Source: CBDFLA01 sp965248915 (GTDB lineage Bacteria; Pseudomonadota; Alphaproteobacteria; M2410). From it: a DNA stretch of 64,000 bases. The stretch spans positions 2,170,001 to 2,234,000 of the forward strand of contig OZ252216.1 in assembly GCA_965248915.1 (NCBI GenBank), in the 5' to 3' direction. The notes beneath the pieces were generated by a model. That model was not told the DNA's origin and did not search any database. It worked only from the letters and a program-made list of their open reading frames with translations. Position 1 is the first letter of the stretch. Each line of letters starts with the position of its first letter. The position numbers and the translations under genes were made by a program. This document shows, piece by piece, positions 16,281 to 24,042 of the stretch.

Positions 16281-16848
16281 CACCCTCTCCTTCGTCTTCC
16301 TCATCCGCCATCCAGAAACGCATTTCGCTCTCAAAAACCAGTTTTGACAAGTCATTCATGCGCTGCGGATAAAGAATACCATCCAAGTGATCACATTCGT
16401 GTTGCACGACGCGTGCATGAAACCCAGATGCCTCGCGCTCGATGGTCTCGCCTTCCAAGGTTACGCCTCGATACTTAATGTGAGCAGGTCGCTCCACCAC
16501 ACCGCGCATGCCAGGAACCGACAAACAGCCTTCCCAGCCTTCTTCAACGGTCTCACCGACCACCTCAATCTCAGGATTGATAAGGATTGTCAGCGGCGCG
16601 GAATGGTCAAAGCTCTCGTCGCCATCTTCCTCCACACCTTCCGTTCTATCCGGTGGCGCCTGAAAGGCCACAACCCGCAACGGCACATGAACCTGCGGCG
16701 CTGCAAGACCAGCCCCGTCCGCATCCATCATGGTCTCAACCATGTCACGGACAAGCTGGCGAACGCGCGGCGCACTGGGATCTGGAACCGGTTCCGCCTC
16801 TTGCATCAACACCGGGTGGCCCATACGGGCAATTTTGAGAATAGCCAT
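16264..16848 (-). CDS. def: Peptide deformylase
   Basis: The 194-residue metal-dependent deformylase removes the formyl group from new proteins. All three motifs are present: GAGLAAPQV (residues 45-53), EGCLS with metal ligand C108, and HECDHLDG with H150, E151 and H154. Compared with the usual 170 residues it has an acidic insertion (EGVEEDGDES, about residues 70-80) between the first two motifs and a very acidic tail (ADEEDEGEGDGSQE). The ATG at 16848 begins the family's usual MAILKI start; the upstream frame extension is not part of it. It overlaps the COQ9-family gene downstream by 17 bases, suggesting coupled translation. Confidence 0.93.
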   Translation of the reverse strand: MAILKIARMGHPVLMQEAEPVPDPSAPRVRQLVRDMVETMMDADGAGLAAPQVHVPLRVVAFQAPPDRTEGVEEDGDESFDHSAPLTILINPEIEVVGETVEEGWEGCLSVPGMRGVVERPAHIKYRGVTLEGETIEREASGFHARVVQHECDHLDGILYPQRMNDLSKLVFESEMRFWMADEEDEGEGDGSQE

Positions 16849-16924
16849 GGGCCGCAATATGGACTTTTGCCCTCGCCGGGTAAAGAAAATGCACCGATAT
16901 TCACAACGGTCTGTGTCCTTCGTC

Positions 16925-17656
16925 TTACAAGCTTGAAATCGGCCCACCCCGCCAGACCGGCATCGACCGATCGCTGAGCGCAACGTCAACCGCCGCCACA
17001 GCCAAGCTTCTCGTTGAATCGAGGATTGGCAACGGCGAATCGTCTTGCGATATCAAGATTGGGATTTCCGTGCACCCAAGCACCACCGCAGCGCACCCTT
17101 CCACTTTCAGTTTCTCAATGATGGCGACATATCGGTTGCGCGTCTCGTCCGAAAAGACACCACAACATAGCTCGTCGAAAATTGTCTCATTGATGAAAGC
17201 TCGATCCATCTCAGATGGAATGACCCGGTCGAGATTTTTTCTCTCGAGCGCACCAGCATACACCGATCCCTCCATCGTCCACTTTGTCCCTAATAGCCCA
17301 ATGGTTTTGAACTCTTGACGCACCGCTTCCTCAGCAACGACCTCTGCAATGTGCAACGCAGGCAACGGAAAGGCGGGTCCATCAAGTTCGAGAGCGAGAT
17401 GGGCCGTGTTGTCCGGCAGGACAAAGAAGTCCGCACCTGCTTGTGCGAGGCGTTCCGCTTGCCGCATGAATATCTCTCGGATCGGCTCAAATTCATCTGA
17501 TTCCCAATGAGGCATGGCCTCTTCCATGGAAATGGTCGACATCGTGATGTCCGGATGGGAATGCCCACCCAGTCGATTTGCGCCCTCATGGGCGACGGTG
17601 AGATAACAAAGCGATGCTCCTTCCGCGCTGTGCGCCAATATGCCGATATGCTTCAA
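16925..17656 (-). CDS. Aspartate/glutamate racemase-family protein
   Basis: The 243-residue protein follows the aspartate-racemase fold with both catalytic Cys contexts altered in the usual way: LPDNTAHLAL replaces the first Cys region with Asn-Thr (N and T are retained, Cys is absent), while VLGCTEIPILI keeps the second Cys. Such one-Cys members may act as racemases of other amino acids, as isomerases, or on other substrates. The start is TTG at 17656, five bases after GGGAGG; no ATG near this point has a ribosome site. It is transcribed towards def, with about 75 bases between. The substrate is unknown. Confidence 0.75.
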   Translation of the reverse strand: MKHIGILAHSAEGASLCYLTVAHEGANRLGGHSHPDITMSTISMEEAMPHWESDEFEPIREIFMRQAERLAQAGADFFVLPDNTAHLALELDGPAFPLPALHIAEVVAEEAVRQEFKTIGLLGTKWTMEGSVYAGALERKNLDRVIPSEMDRAFINETIFDELCCGVFSDETRNRYVAIIEKLKVEGCAAVVLGCTEIPILISQDDSPLPILDSTRSLAVAAVDVALSDRSMPVWRGGPISSL

Positions 17657-17842
17657 TGGTACCTCCCAGGTCCTGTTCAGCTTATCATCGATCGGAAATG
17701 TGACCCAATTGAACGTACAAATATCGCAGAAATCCGGGCGGAATGGGCACAAATCACACGCCACGCAGCCCTAGACAAACCCCGTTGTTTCCTGTATTGA
17801 GGCCCCTCTTCGCGTGGGCAAGCCCACAAGGAGACAAATTTT

Positions 17843-17871
17843 TTGTGGCCACCCTGCTACTTAGGTATCTG
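17843..17871 (+). promoter_or_regulatory. Possible promoter of the S21 gene
   Basis: TTGTGG at 17843-17848 and TATCTG at 17866-17871 are 17 bases apart, about 50 bases before the S21 GTG. The match is only moderate. Confidence 0.35.
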
Positions 17872-17921
17872 AAGGCCGAGACCGGGCGAGAGCCCAATAA
17901 CAGATTTAGGATGTGAGATAA

Positions 17922-18128
17922 GTGCAGATCATCGTTCGCGATAACAATGTGGATCAGGCGCTCCGGGCGCTTAAGAAGAAGATGCAACGCGAAGGCATCT
18001 TCCGCGAAATGAAGCTTCGGAACTACTACGAGAAGCCTTCTGAGAAGAGAGCCCGCGAAAAGGCAGAAGCCATTCGCCGTGCTCGTAAGCTGGCCCGCAA
18101 GCGCGCCCAGCGCGAAGGCGGTCGGTAG
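17922..18128 (+). CDS. rpsU: 30S ribosomal protein S21
   Basis: The 68-residue very basic protein begins MQIIVRDNNVDQALRALKKK and ends in the Arg/Lys-rich helix ARKLARKRAQREGGR, typical of alphaproteobacterial S21, a small-subunit protein near the anti-Shine-Dalgarno region. The start codon is GTG. A strong terminator follows 30 bases after the stop. It is a single-gene unit, divergent from the racemase-like gene. Confidence 0.95.
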   Translation: MQIIVRDNNVDQALRALKKKMQREGIFREMKLRNYYEKPSEKRAREKAEAIRRARKLARKRAQREGGR

Positions 18129-18158
18129 ACCACAAGACACATTGAGACGAGATTGCAG

Positions 18159-18182
18159 GGGCGCCTATAAGGCGCCCTTTTT
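18159..18182 (+). terminator. Intrinsic terminator of rpsU, overlapping the regulator's 3' end
   Basis: GGGCGCC (18159-18165), a TATAA loop and GGCGCCC (18171-18177) are followed by five T. It reads as a Rho-independent terminator for rpsU. The same bases code the last codons of the convergent SufR-like gene, whose stop is at 18165-18167. Confidence 0.8.
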
Positions 18183-18836
18183 GCTGGGCGCGATCCGGTA
18201 GGCACAGCGCCTTGCCCCCTTCAAAATATGCTGGGTCCGCTCCACTTGCGCGCCCTCTCCCAGAACTTTCTGAAAAACCTCAAGCTCATGAGCACAAAGG
18301 CCGGTGCAAGCCCGCGCCGCCCGGCATACGGGACAGTGATTCTCTACCAAATAGAGCGTGCCGTCTTCTCGCAAGACATCGGCCATGTAGCCTTCTTCTG
18401 TGCGGATCTCCGCAAGCGCCTGCACCCGTTGCTTCAGATTCTGAGTGCCTGCGAGACGCTTCCGATAAGCCTCAATCTGAACTTCGGATCGGACATCCAA
18501 CAAGCGCTCCATGCCCTCCTCGCCAAAAGCTGACTTTACGGCCTCAATCAAATCCACTGTCAGGTCTGCGTGGGCATCCGCGAAACCCGCATTGGCTTTG
18601 TCTGTCAATTCCCAGGTTTTGGCTGGCCGTCCCACTCCTTTTGGCTCTGAAGAGGCCACCACGAGTTCTTCGTCTTGCAGCTGATAGAGGTGTTGGCGCA
18701 CCGCCATAGACGAAACCCCAAGCTCCTGCGCCAAATCTGCCGCAGACAAAGGCCCCCGGAGTTTTAACAATCGTTGGATCGCATCTTTTGATTTTTGGCT
18801 TTTGCCGCCGGGTTTCTTATGGTTCGTTTGAGGCAT
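18165..18836 (-). CDS. SufR-like winged-helix regulator with a Cys-rich Fe-S-type C-terminus
   Basis: This 223-residue repressor-like protein starts at ATG 18836. Residues 15-80 form a winged helix: AADLAQELGVSSMAVRQHLYQL is the HTH and GVGRPAKTWEL is the wing. Residues 90-165 are a helical dimerisation-type region. The C-terminus has cysteines at 168, 171, 177, 181 and 211, in NHCPVC, RACTGLCAHELE and RRCAYRI contexts. This follows the layout of SufR, which represses Fe-S assembly genes when it carries a cluster, but with more cysteines than I recall for the cyanobacterial form. It diverges from a Rieske-domain gene with 86 bases between starts that hold repeated palindromes, so Fe-S-dependent control of itself and the neighbour is inferred. 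The last codons overlap the rpsU terminator. Confidence 0.8.
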   Translation of the reverse strand: MPQTNHKKPGGKSQKSKDAIQRLLKLRGPLSAADLAQELGVSSMAVRQHLYQLQDEELVVASSEPKGVGRPAKTWELTDKANAGFADAHADLTVDLIEAVKSAFGEEGMERLLDVRSEVQIEAYRKRLAGTQNLKQRVQALAEIRTEEGYMADVLREDGTLYLVENHCPVCRAARACTGLCAHELEVFQKVLGEGAQVERTQHILKGARRCAYRIAPSKKGAL

Positions 18837-18847
18837 GTCTAATTTAT

Positions 18848-18911
18848 AAAGTTTTTCCTTGCAAAATTGCAAGTCTCATTTATTTTGTTTCGAAAGTTTT
18901 TCCTTTCGAAA
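18848..18911. promoter_or_regulatory. Operator-like repeat array between the SufR-like and Rieske genes
   Basis: The 86-base divergent region holds three nested elements. A 13-base direct repeat, AAAGTTTTTCCTT, lies at 18848-18860 and again at 18893-18905. TTGCAA-AA-TTGCAA at 18859-18872 is two copies of a 6-base palindrome. Two copies of the perfect palindrome TTTCGAAA lie at 18888-18895 and 18904-18911, 16 bases apart. The second TTTCGAAA copy overlaps the AAGGAGAG ribosome site of the Rieske gene, so binding there could block its expression. The region is strongly AT-rich compared with the genes on both sides. Confidence 0.6.
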
Positions 18912-18922
18912 AGGAGAGGTCC

Positions 18923-20518
18923 ATGAATGCCCCGGCCGACACCCAGAATTGGATTTCCGCAGGTTCTCTGACCGAATTAAAAGAGAGCGGTCAACGAATC
19001 TTCAAAGCAGACAAGAAACAGATCCTCCTCCTCTTTCGCGGGGGAGAGGTTTTTGCCTGCAACAACCGCTGCCCCCACGAAGGCTATCCTCTGGCGGAAG
19101 GAACCCTGTCCGGCACCTGCACGTTGACGTGTAATTGGCACAACTGGAAATTTGACCTGACCAATGGTGAAACCTTGGTTGGTGGTGACAGACTCAGGCA
19201 GTATCCAACAAAAGTCATTGACGACGAAGTCTTCCTGGATCTTTCAAATCTTCCGCTGGCGGAGGAAATGGATCGCCTGCTCGACAACATACAGCAAGCT
19301 TGCGAAGACTATGACTATAGTCGCATTGCACGCGAGCTGGCGCGTATCGAAAAGGTTGGCGGCTCACCGTTAGAAGCTGTGCGTACCGCTATCCATCATA
19401 CTTACAATCGTTTTGAATACGGTATGTCACACGCATATGCCGCCGCTGCGGATTGGCTCACACTGCGCAAAGAAATTCCCTCAAGTGACGCAGCAAGGAA
19501 AACGATCACACTGCTAGAGCCTATTGGTCACATGGCCTGGGATACGAGACGCGAAGATGTCTACGCCTATACAAGCAAACGCCTCGCCTATGATGCCGAA
19601 GCGTTTACACGGGCTATCGAACAAGAGAATGAAGAGGATGCCGTCGCCCTGGCGCGTGGTGCGTTCGCACAAGGGTTGACCTTTGCTGACATCGAACCCG
19701 CACTCGCAAAGGCTGCCCTCGCGCACTACAACGACTTTGGCCATAGCGCCATTTACGTCACCAAGATCGGCGAACTCATCGAGCATCTTGGGCCTGACAT
19801 CATGGAGCCTGCCACTCTCGCTCTCGTTCGCGAACTCATCTACGCCACAAGGGAAGATCTCATCCCAGAGTTTAGGGGATATGGTGATGCACTCTCCAAA
19901 TGGGATGGCAGCGGCACCAAATCGGTTAAAGGCGCAGACTTCATCGGCGCATCGATCAATCAAGCCCTTGAAATCGCTTTAGAATCGAGCGGCACCAAAG
20001 AAGAACTCTACTACGCGCTGCTTGAAGCCAATGCCTGGAACTATCTCCACGTCGATCTGAAATACGAACGTCACACTGATCTTGCTGTGGCCCACAATGT
20101 TGGTTGGCTGAATTTCACTCACGCCATCACCTTCGCCAATGCAGTGCGTACACTTTGCACCAAATACCCAGAGCTATGGCCACAGGGACTTTTGCAGATG
20201 GCTTGTTTCCTAGGACGCAACACGCCGTACACAGATGCATCCCTCGACACAAGCAAGTGGGGGGTCGCAAACGCCAACCAGTTTATCAGTGAAACCATCG
20301 ATCGCTTGTTTGATCATGGACAGTTCGAACACATCGTCTCATGTCACTTGGTCAAAATGATTGTCGCCATTCGAGATGAGGTGCAATCAGCTCCAGGCGA
20401 AGCCTTTGTTCCGACGGTCATCACCGCACACAACCGATTGCTGAACACAGGTATCAAGCGGCGTCACGTCATGCGCACCGCCAACCAGGCCTTGGAATTT
20501 GTTGCAAGGGAAGATTAA
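18923..20518 (+). CDS. Rieske 2Fe-2S domain fused to a large His-rich helical domain
   Basis: The 531-residue protein starts at ATG 18923, with AAGGAGAGG upstream. Residues 8-110 form a Rieske ferredoxin domain; the cluster ligands are C50 and H52 (CPHEG) and C70 and H73 (CNWH). The remaining 420 residues are predicted almost wholly alpha-helical and contain many histidines in helical contexts (AIHHTYNRFEYGMSHAYA, HYNDFGHSAIYV, ERHTDLAVAHNVGWLNFTHA, HLVKM). This could be a second metal or cofactor site; I cannot name the family, though questin-oxidase-like folds have a similar look. There is no signal peptide or membrane helix, so it is cytoplasmic. The divergent SufR-like regulator and the shared palindromes suggest expression tuned to Fe-S status. 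It may be an Fe-S-dependent oxygenase or a stress protein. Confidence 0.75.
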   Translation: MNAPADTQNWISAGSLTELKESGQRIFKADKKQILLLFRGGEVFACNNRCPHEGYPLAEGTLSGTCTLTCNWHNWKFDLTNGETLVGGDRLRQYPTKVIDDEVFLDLSNLPLAEEMDRLLDNIQQACEDYDYSRIARELARIEKVGGSPLEAVRTAIHHTYNRFEYGMSHAYAAAADWLTLRKEIPSSDAARKTITLLEPIGHMAWDTRREDVYAYTSKRLAYDAEAFTRAIEQENEEDAVALARGAFAQGLTFADIEPALAKAALAHYNDFGHSAIYVTKIGELIEHLGPDIMEPATLALVRELIYATREDLIPEFRGYGDALSKWDGSGTKSVKGADFIGASINQALEIALESSGTKEELYYALLEANAWNYLHVDLKYERHTDLAVAHNVGWLNFTHAITFANAVRTLCTKYPELWPQGLLQMACFLGRNTPYTDASLDTSKWGVANANQFISETIDRLFDHGQFEHIVSCHLVKMIVAIRDEVQSAPGEAFVPTVITAHNRLLNTGIKRRHVMRTANQALEFVARED

Positions 20519-20571
20519 TCGAAGATGAAGGGCTATGCCTGCTCTCGCTCGCTTAAGCACGCTGCGTGTTG

Positions 20572-20616
20572 TACCCCTCATCCTCCCATGGCTTTGCCAT
20601 GGGAGGATGAGGGGTA
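20572..20616. repeat. Perfect 21-bp inverted repeat with a 3-base loop
   Basis: The left arm at 20572-20592 (TACCCCTCATCC...CCATGGC) and the right arm at 20596-20616 are exact reverse complements around TTT. It lies between the convergent Rieske gene and pntB. There is no T-run on either side, so it may be a REP-like dispersed palindrome or a bidirectional transcription and mRNA-end barrier. Confidence 0.85.
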
Positions 20617-20648
20617 GGGTGCTCGAACCGCGGAATGACACCATCTTG

Positions 20649-22130
20649 TCACAGCGCCTTGTTGATCTCTTCCACCATCTTCTTGGCATCCGAGAACAAC
20701 ATCATCGTGTTGTCACGGAAGAAGAGTTCATTCTCAACACCGGCGTAGCCAGCGCCCATGGAGCGCTTTGAGAACAAAACCGTGCCTGCCTTTTCAACAT
20801 CAAGGATCGGCATGCCGTAAATGGCACTTTGAGGATCTGTCTTCGCGGCCGGATTGGTCACGTCATTAGCACCGATCACAAAGGCAACTTCCGCTGTTGG
20901 GAACGCACTGTTGATGTCTTCAAGTTCGAACACTTCGTCATAAGGCACATTGGCCTCTGCCAAGAGCACATTCATATGCCCAGGCATCCGACCCGCCACC
21001 GGGTGGATCGCATAGGATACTTTGACGCCCTCTTTCTTCAAGGTATCCGCCATTTCCTTTAGAGCATGCTGAGCTTGTGCCACGGCCATGCCGTAGCCCG
21101 GAACGATGATCACATGGCTCGCATTTTTCATGATGAAGGCCGCATCGTCGGCAGAGCCTTGTTTCACAGGGCGTGTTTCCACATGTCCTGAAGCGCCACC
21201 TGCATCATCGCCGCCAAAGCCACCAAGGATCACCGAGATGAAGGAGCGGTTCATGCCCTTACACATAATGTAAGAGAGGATCGCGCCTGACGATCCAACC
21301 AATGACCCGGTAATGATCAGCGCCATGTTGTGCAAGGTGAACCCGATCCCCGCTGCCGCCCAACCGGAATATGAGTTGAGCATTGAAACCACCACGGGCA
21401 TATCCGCGCCGCCGATGGGAATGATGATCAAAAAGCCAATCAAAAAACTGAGCGCTGTGACAATCAAGAACAACGTTACGGTTTGGTTCGACGCGTCCGT
21501 GCACAACATGATGATGCCTGTCACAATGGCCAGTGCGATGCCGCCGTTGATGAAGTGACGACCCGGCAACATGATCGGCGAGCCGGACATAATGCCCTGC
21601 AGTTTCGCAAAGGCGATGACACTGCCAGAGAACGTAATCGCACCGATGGCAACACCGATCGACATTTCCGCCATGGACAAGGCCTTGATATTGCCAAACG
21701 TGCCTATGTGGAAGGCTTCGGGAACGTAAAACGCAGCCCATGCCACCAACACCGCGGCCAGACCCACCAGCGAGTGGAAAGCGGCGACCAATTGCGGCAT
21801 GGCTGTCATGGCAATGTGGCGCGCAATCACTGCGCCAATGCCGCCACCAATGGCAAGCCCAACCAAAATCAATCCCCAAGTCAGCGTGTCACTGGCCTGC
21901 AGTAGACACAATGTCGTTCCGACCGCAATGACCATACCGATCATGCCAAAGGTGTTGCCTTGCCGCGAGGACTCAGGCGATGACAACCCGCGCAGAGCCA
22001 AAATGAAGAGGATGCCGGAGATCACATAAAGGAGCCCCGCTTGATTGGGGCCCAACAAAGCGCTCTTACCCAAAACATTGAGCGCTACGTCGGCTTGTGA
22101 ATTTGCTATCGAACTAAGATCATTTTCCAC
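20649..22130 (-). CDS. pntB: NAD(P) transhydrogenase subunit beta
   Basis: The 493-residue membrane subunit of the proton-translocating transhydrogenase couples NADH-to-NADPH hydride transfer to proton entry. About nine membrane helices (residues 30-290) precede the NADP(H)-binding domain III, with VPGYGMAVAQAQHAL (GxGxxV-like motif), HPVAGRMPGHMNVLLAEA, GANDVTNPAA and KRSMGAGYAGVENELF. It is the last gene of a pntAA-pntAB-pntB operon, 11 bases after pntAB. The complex sits in the inner membrane and is a main NADPH source. Confidence 0.95.
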   Translation of the reverse strand: MENDLSSIANSQADVALNVLGKSALLGPNQAGLLYVISGILFILALRGLSSPESSRQGNTFGMIGMVIAVGTTLCLLQASDTLTWGLILVGLAIGGGIGAVIARHIAMTAMPQLVAAFHSLVGLAAVLVAWAAFYVPEAFHIGTFGNIKALSMAEMSIGVAIGAITFSGSVIAFAKLQGIMSGSPIMLPGRHFINGGIALAIVTGIIMLCTDASNQTVTLFLIVTALSFLIGFLIIIPIGGADMPVVVSMLNSYSGWAAAGIGFTLHNMALIITGSLVGSSGAILSYIMCKGMNRSFISVILGGFGGDDAGGASGHVETRPVKQGSADDAAFIMKNASHVIIVPGYGMAVAQAQHALKEMADTLKKEGVKVSYAIHPVAGRMPGHMNVLLAEANVPYDEVFELEDINSAFPTAEVAFVIGANDVTNPAAKTDPQSAIYGMPILDVEKAGTVLFSKRSMGAGYAGVENELFFRDNTMMLFSDAKKMVEEINKAL

Positions 22131-22141
22131 AGGTCACGCTC

Positions 22142-22456
22142 CTACTTATCTTTTTTCTTGTACATCGCAAGCATGCGCTGTGTGACAAGGAATCCGCCGA
22201 AAATATTGACCCCAGCCATGATGACCGCGAAGAAGCCAAGGCCCTTTGCAATCATACCTCTGCCTTCTTCGACCGACCCGCCAAGTTCAACGCCCACGGC
22301 GATCAAGGCGCCAACAATTATCACCGAGGAGATCGCGTTAGTGACCGACATCAGCGGTGTGTGCAACGCTGGCGTCACCGACCAGACGACAAAATACCCA
22401 ACAAAGATCGCAAGTACGAAAATCGTCAGGAGAAAGACAATCTCTGAAATTCCCAT
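22142..22456 (-). CDS. pntAB: NAD(P) transhydrogenase subunit alpha, membrane part
   Basis: The 104-residue protein with three membrane helices corresponds to the C-terminal membrane segment of the E. coli PntA chain, which is a separate gene in alphaproteobacteria. Recognisable blocks are VVWSVTPALHTPLMSVTNAIS and GFFAVIMAGVNIFGGFLVTQRML. It forms part of the proton channel with PntB. It lies between pntAA and pntB with short spacers, confirming the three-gene operon. Confidence 0.95.
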   Translation of the reverse strand: MGISEIVFLLTIFVLAIFVGYFVVWSVTPALHTPLMSVTNAISSVIIVGALIAVGVELGGSVEEGRGMIAKGLGFFAVIMAGVNIFGGFLVTQRMLAMYKKKDK

Positions 22457-22489
22457 GGGGGCTTCCTTTTCTACGTTTCGTCCAGTCGC

Positions 22490-23626
22490 TTATGCAGCGT
22501 CGGTCAATTGCGGATGAACAACCGCGCCGTCTCGTGTGAGTGCAGTGCCGGTGATGATTTCGTCTTCCCAATCGATCACCAGATTGCCGCTCTCTTTGTC
22601 GATGAGCGGCGAAATGAAATTGAACAGGTTCTTGGCATAAAGAGCGGATGCATCTGCGGCAAGTCGGCCGGGAACATTCCGAAAGCCCACAATCTTCACG
22701 CCACCCGCATCGACAATCTCGCCAACCTTTGACAAGGGGCAATTGCCGCCCTGCTCCACCGCCAAGTCATAAACAATCGAGCCGGGCTTCATGCTGGCGA
22801 CCATTTCCTCAGTTACGAGGACCGGCGCCTTGCGGCCAGGTATAAGAGCCGTGCAAATGACAATGTCTTGTTTCTTGATTGTTTCCGCGATGAGTTCCGC
22901 CTGTTGGCGCTTGTATTCATCCGACATTTCTTTGGCGTAACCGCCTTCGGTCTCTGCTTGCTTGGTTTCTTCAGATTCAACCATGACAAACTTACCACCC
23001 AAGCTCTCGACTTGTTCTTTAGCTGCCGGGCGCACATCCGTGGCGCTCACGATGGCACCCAACCTCTTAGCTGTTGCAATCGCTTGAAGGCCAGCAACCC
23101 CTGCGCCCATAACCAAAACCCGTGCAGGGGCAATTGTACCGGCCGCCGTCATCATCATCGGCATCGCCTGGCCATATATGGCGGCAGAATCGATAACCGC
23201 TTTGTATCCCGCCAAGTTTGATTGCGAGGACAGAACGTCCATGGATTGGGCCCGTGTGATCCGAGGCATGAATTCCATTGCGAACGCATCAACACCCGCT
23301 TCAGCGTATTTGTCGACGAGATCACGCTCAGCAAAAGGAGACATGATCGCAGCCAGCATGGCGCCATTTTTCATCATGCCAACTTCTTCTGCCTCAGGCC
23401 TTTGCACCTTGAAGATGACATCAGCACTTCCAAGAGCTTCAGCTACAGTGCTTGCGATCGTCGCACCTGCCTCTTTGAATTCATCATCGGAGAAGTTGGA
23501 CAGAGCGCCCGCACCTGTTTCGATCACAATATCCAGACCAAGTGCCGTCAGTTTCTTGACCGTTTCCGGCGATGCCGCAACACGGCTTTCTCCGTCCCGA
23601 CGTTCTTTTGGGATAGCAAGTCTCAT
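22490..23626 (-). CDS. pntAA: NAD(P) transhydrogenase subunit alpha, soluble NAD-binding part
   Basis: This 378-residue soluble NAD(H)-binding domain I resembles alanine dehydrogenase. It starts with MRLAIPKERRDGESRVAASPETV, has the substrate-site RAQSMDVLSSQSN block, the dinucleotide fold VMGAGVAGLQAIATAKRLGA, and the GYAKEMSDEYKRQQ mobile loop. It is the first gene of the operon and ends 33 bases before pntAB. Upstream, 175 bases separate it from the cytochrome oxidase subunit IV gene, an arrangement common in alphaproteobacteria. Confidence 0.95.
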   Translation of the reverse strand: MRLAIPKERRDGESRVAASPETVKKLTALGLDIVIETGAGALSNFSDDEFKEAGATIASTVAEALGSADVIFKVQRPEAEEVGMMKNGAMLAAIMSPFAERDLVDKYAEAGVDAFAMEFMPRITRAQSMDVLSSQSNLAGYKAVIDSAAIYGQAMPMMMTAAGTIAPARVLVMGAGVAGLQAIATAKRLGAIVSATDVRPAAKEQVESLGGKFVMVESEETKQAETEGGYAKEMSDEYKRQQAELIAETIKKQDIVICTALIPGRKAPVLVTEEMVASMKPGSIVYDLAVEQGGNCPLSKVGEIVDAGGVKIVGFRNVPGRLAADASALYAKNLFNFISPLIDKESGNLVIDWEDEIITGTALTRDGAVVHPQLTDAA

Positions 23627-23765
23627 GAGTCGAATTCCTCAATCATCCGTCATTACATCCACTCTCGCACCTCTGCCAGGACGAGCCGGTTCTCGGCCCA
23701 TAAATGGCACCATGCATTGGCGACGAATGACACGTCGAATTTGTCAGTGTGTTCCGGCCTTCAAA

Positions 23766-23782
23766 CCCACCGTCAAGGTGGG
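23766..23782 (-). terminator. Small hairpin after the cytochrome oxidase subunit IV gene
   Basis: A 6-bp stem CCCACC/GGTGGG with a 5-base loop is followed, reading leftwards on the minus strand, by a short TTTG. It lies about 20 bases beyond the stop of the oxidase subunit gene and is weak as a terminator. Confidence 0.35.
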
Positions 23783-23801
23783 AAAGGCCGTGTAGGTCGA
23801 G

Positions 23802-23939
23802 CTAGCCGAGCCAAACAGTAAGGATAAAAAGCGTGACCGCCGCGCCGATCGAGCTCCACTTCACCAGGGTGGCAAAAGCCTTCCAGGTTTGTTCGTGAGC
23901 CGAGACATCCATCGAGCCGCGTTGGTAGTTGTCGGACAT
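23802..23939 (-). CDS. aa3-type cytochrome c oxidase subunit IV
   Basis: The 45-residue protein has one membrane helix. The short hydrophilic start MSDNYQRGSMDVSAHEQTW contains the family's MDxxxHExT motif, and residues 22-43 form the helix. This is the bacterial aa3 oxidase subunit IV family, a peripheral one-helix subunit. The family is frequently found upstream of pntAA, as here. The true start is the internal ATG at 23939 with AAGGGA upstream; the long extension to 24086 overlaps the hydrolase gene and is not part of the protein. Confidence 0.85.
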   Translation of the reverse strand: MSDNYQRGSMDVSAHEQTWKAFATLVKWSSIGAAVTLFILTVWLG

Positions 23940-24042
23940 TCTGTTCTTTCCCTTGATTGCATCGTCTAACTGCGCGGTGTGCGCAGCGGGAAAATAAGCA
24001 AAATCAACGGCCTGAGCAAGCACTAAGCGGCCCAAATTCGCG

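Noticed and set aside
17814..17827. GTGGGC-AA-GCCCAC palindrome upstream of rpsU.
   Set aside because: The 2-base gap is too short for an RNA loop and no T-run follows directly; not called a terminator.
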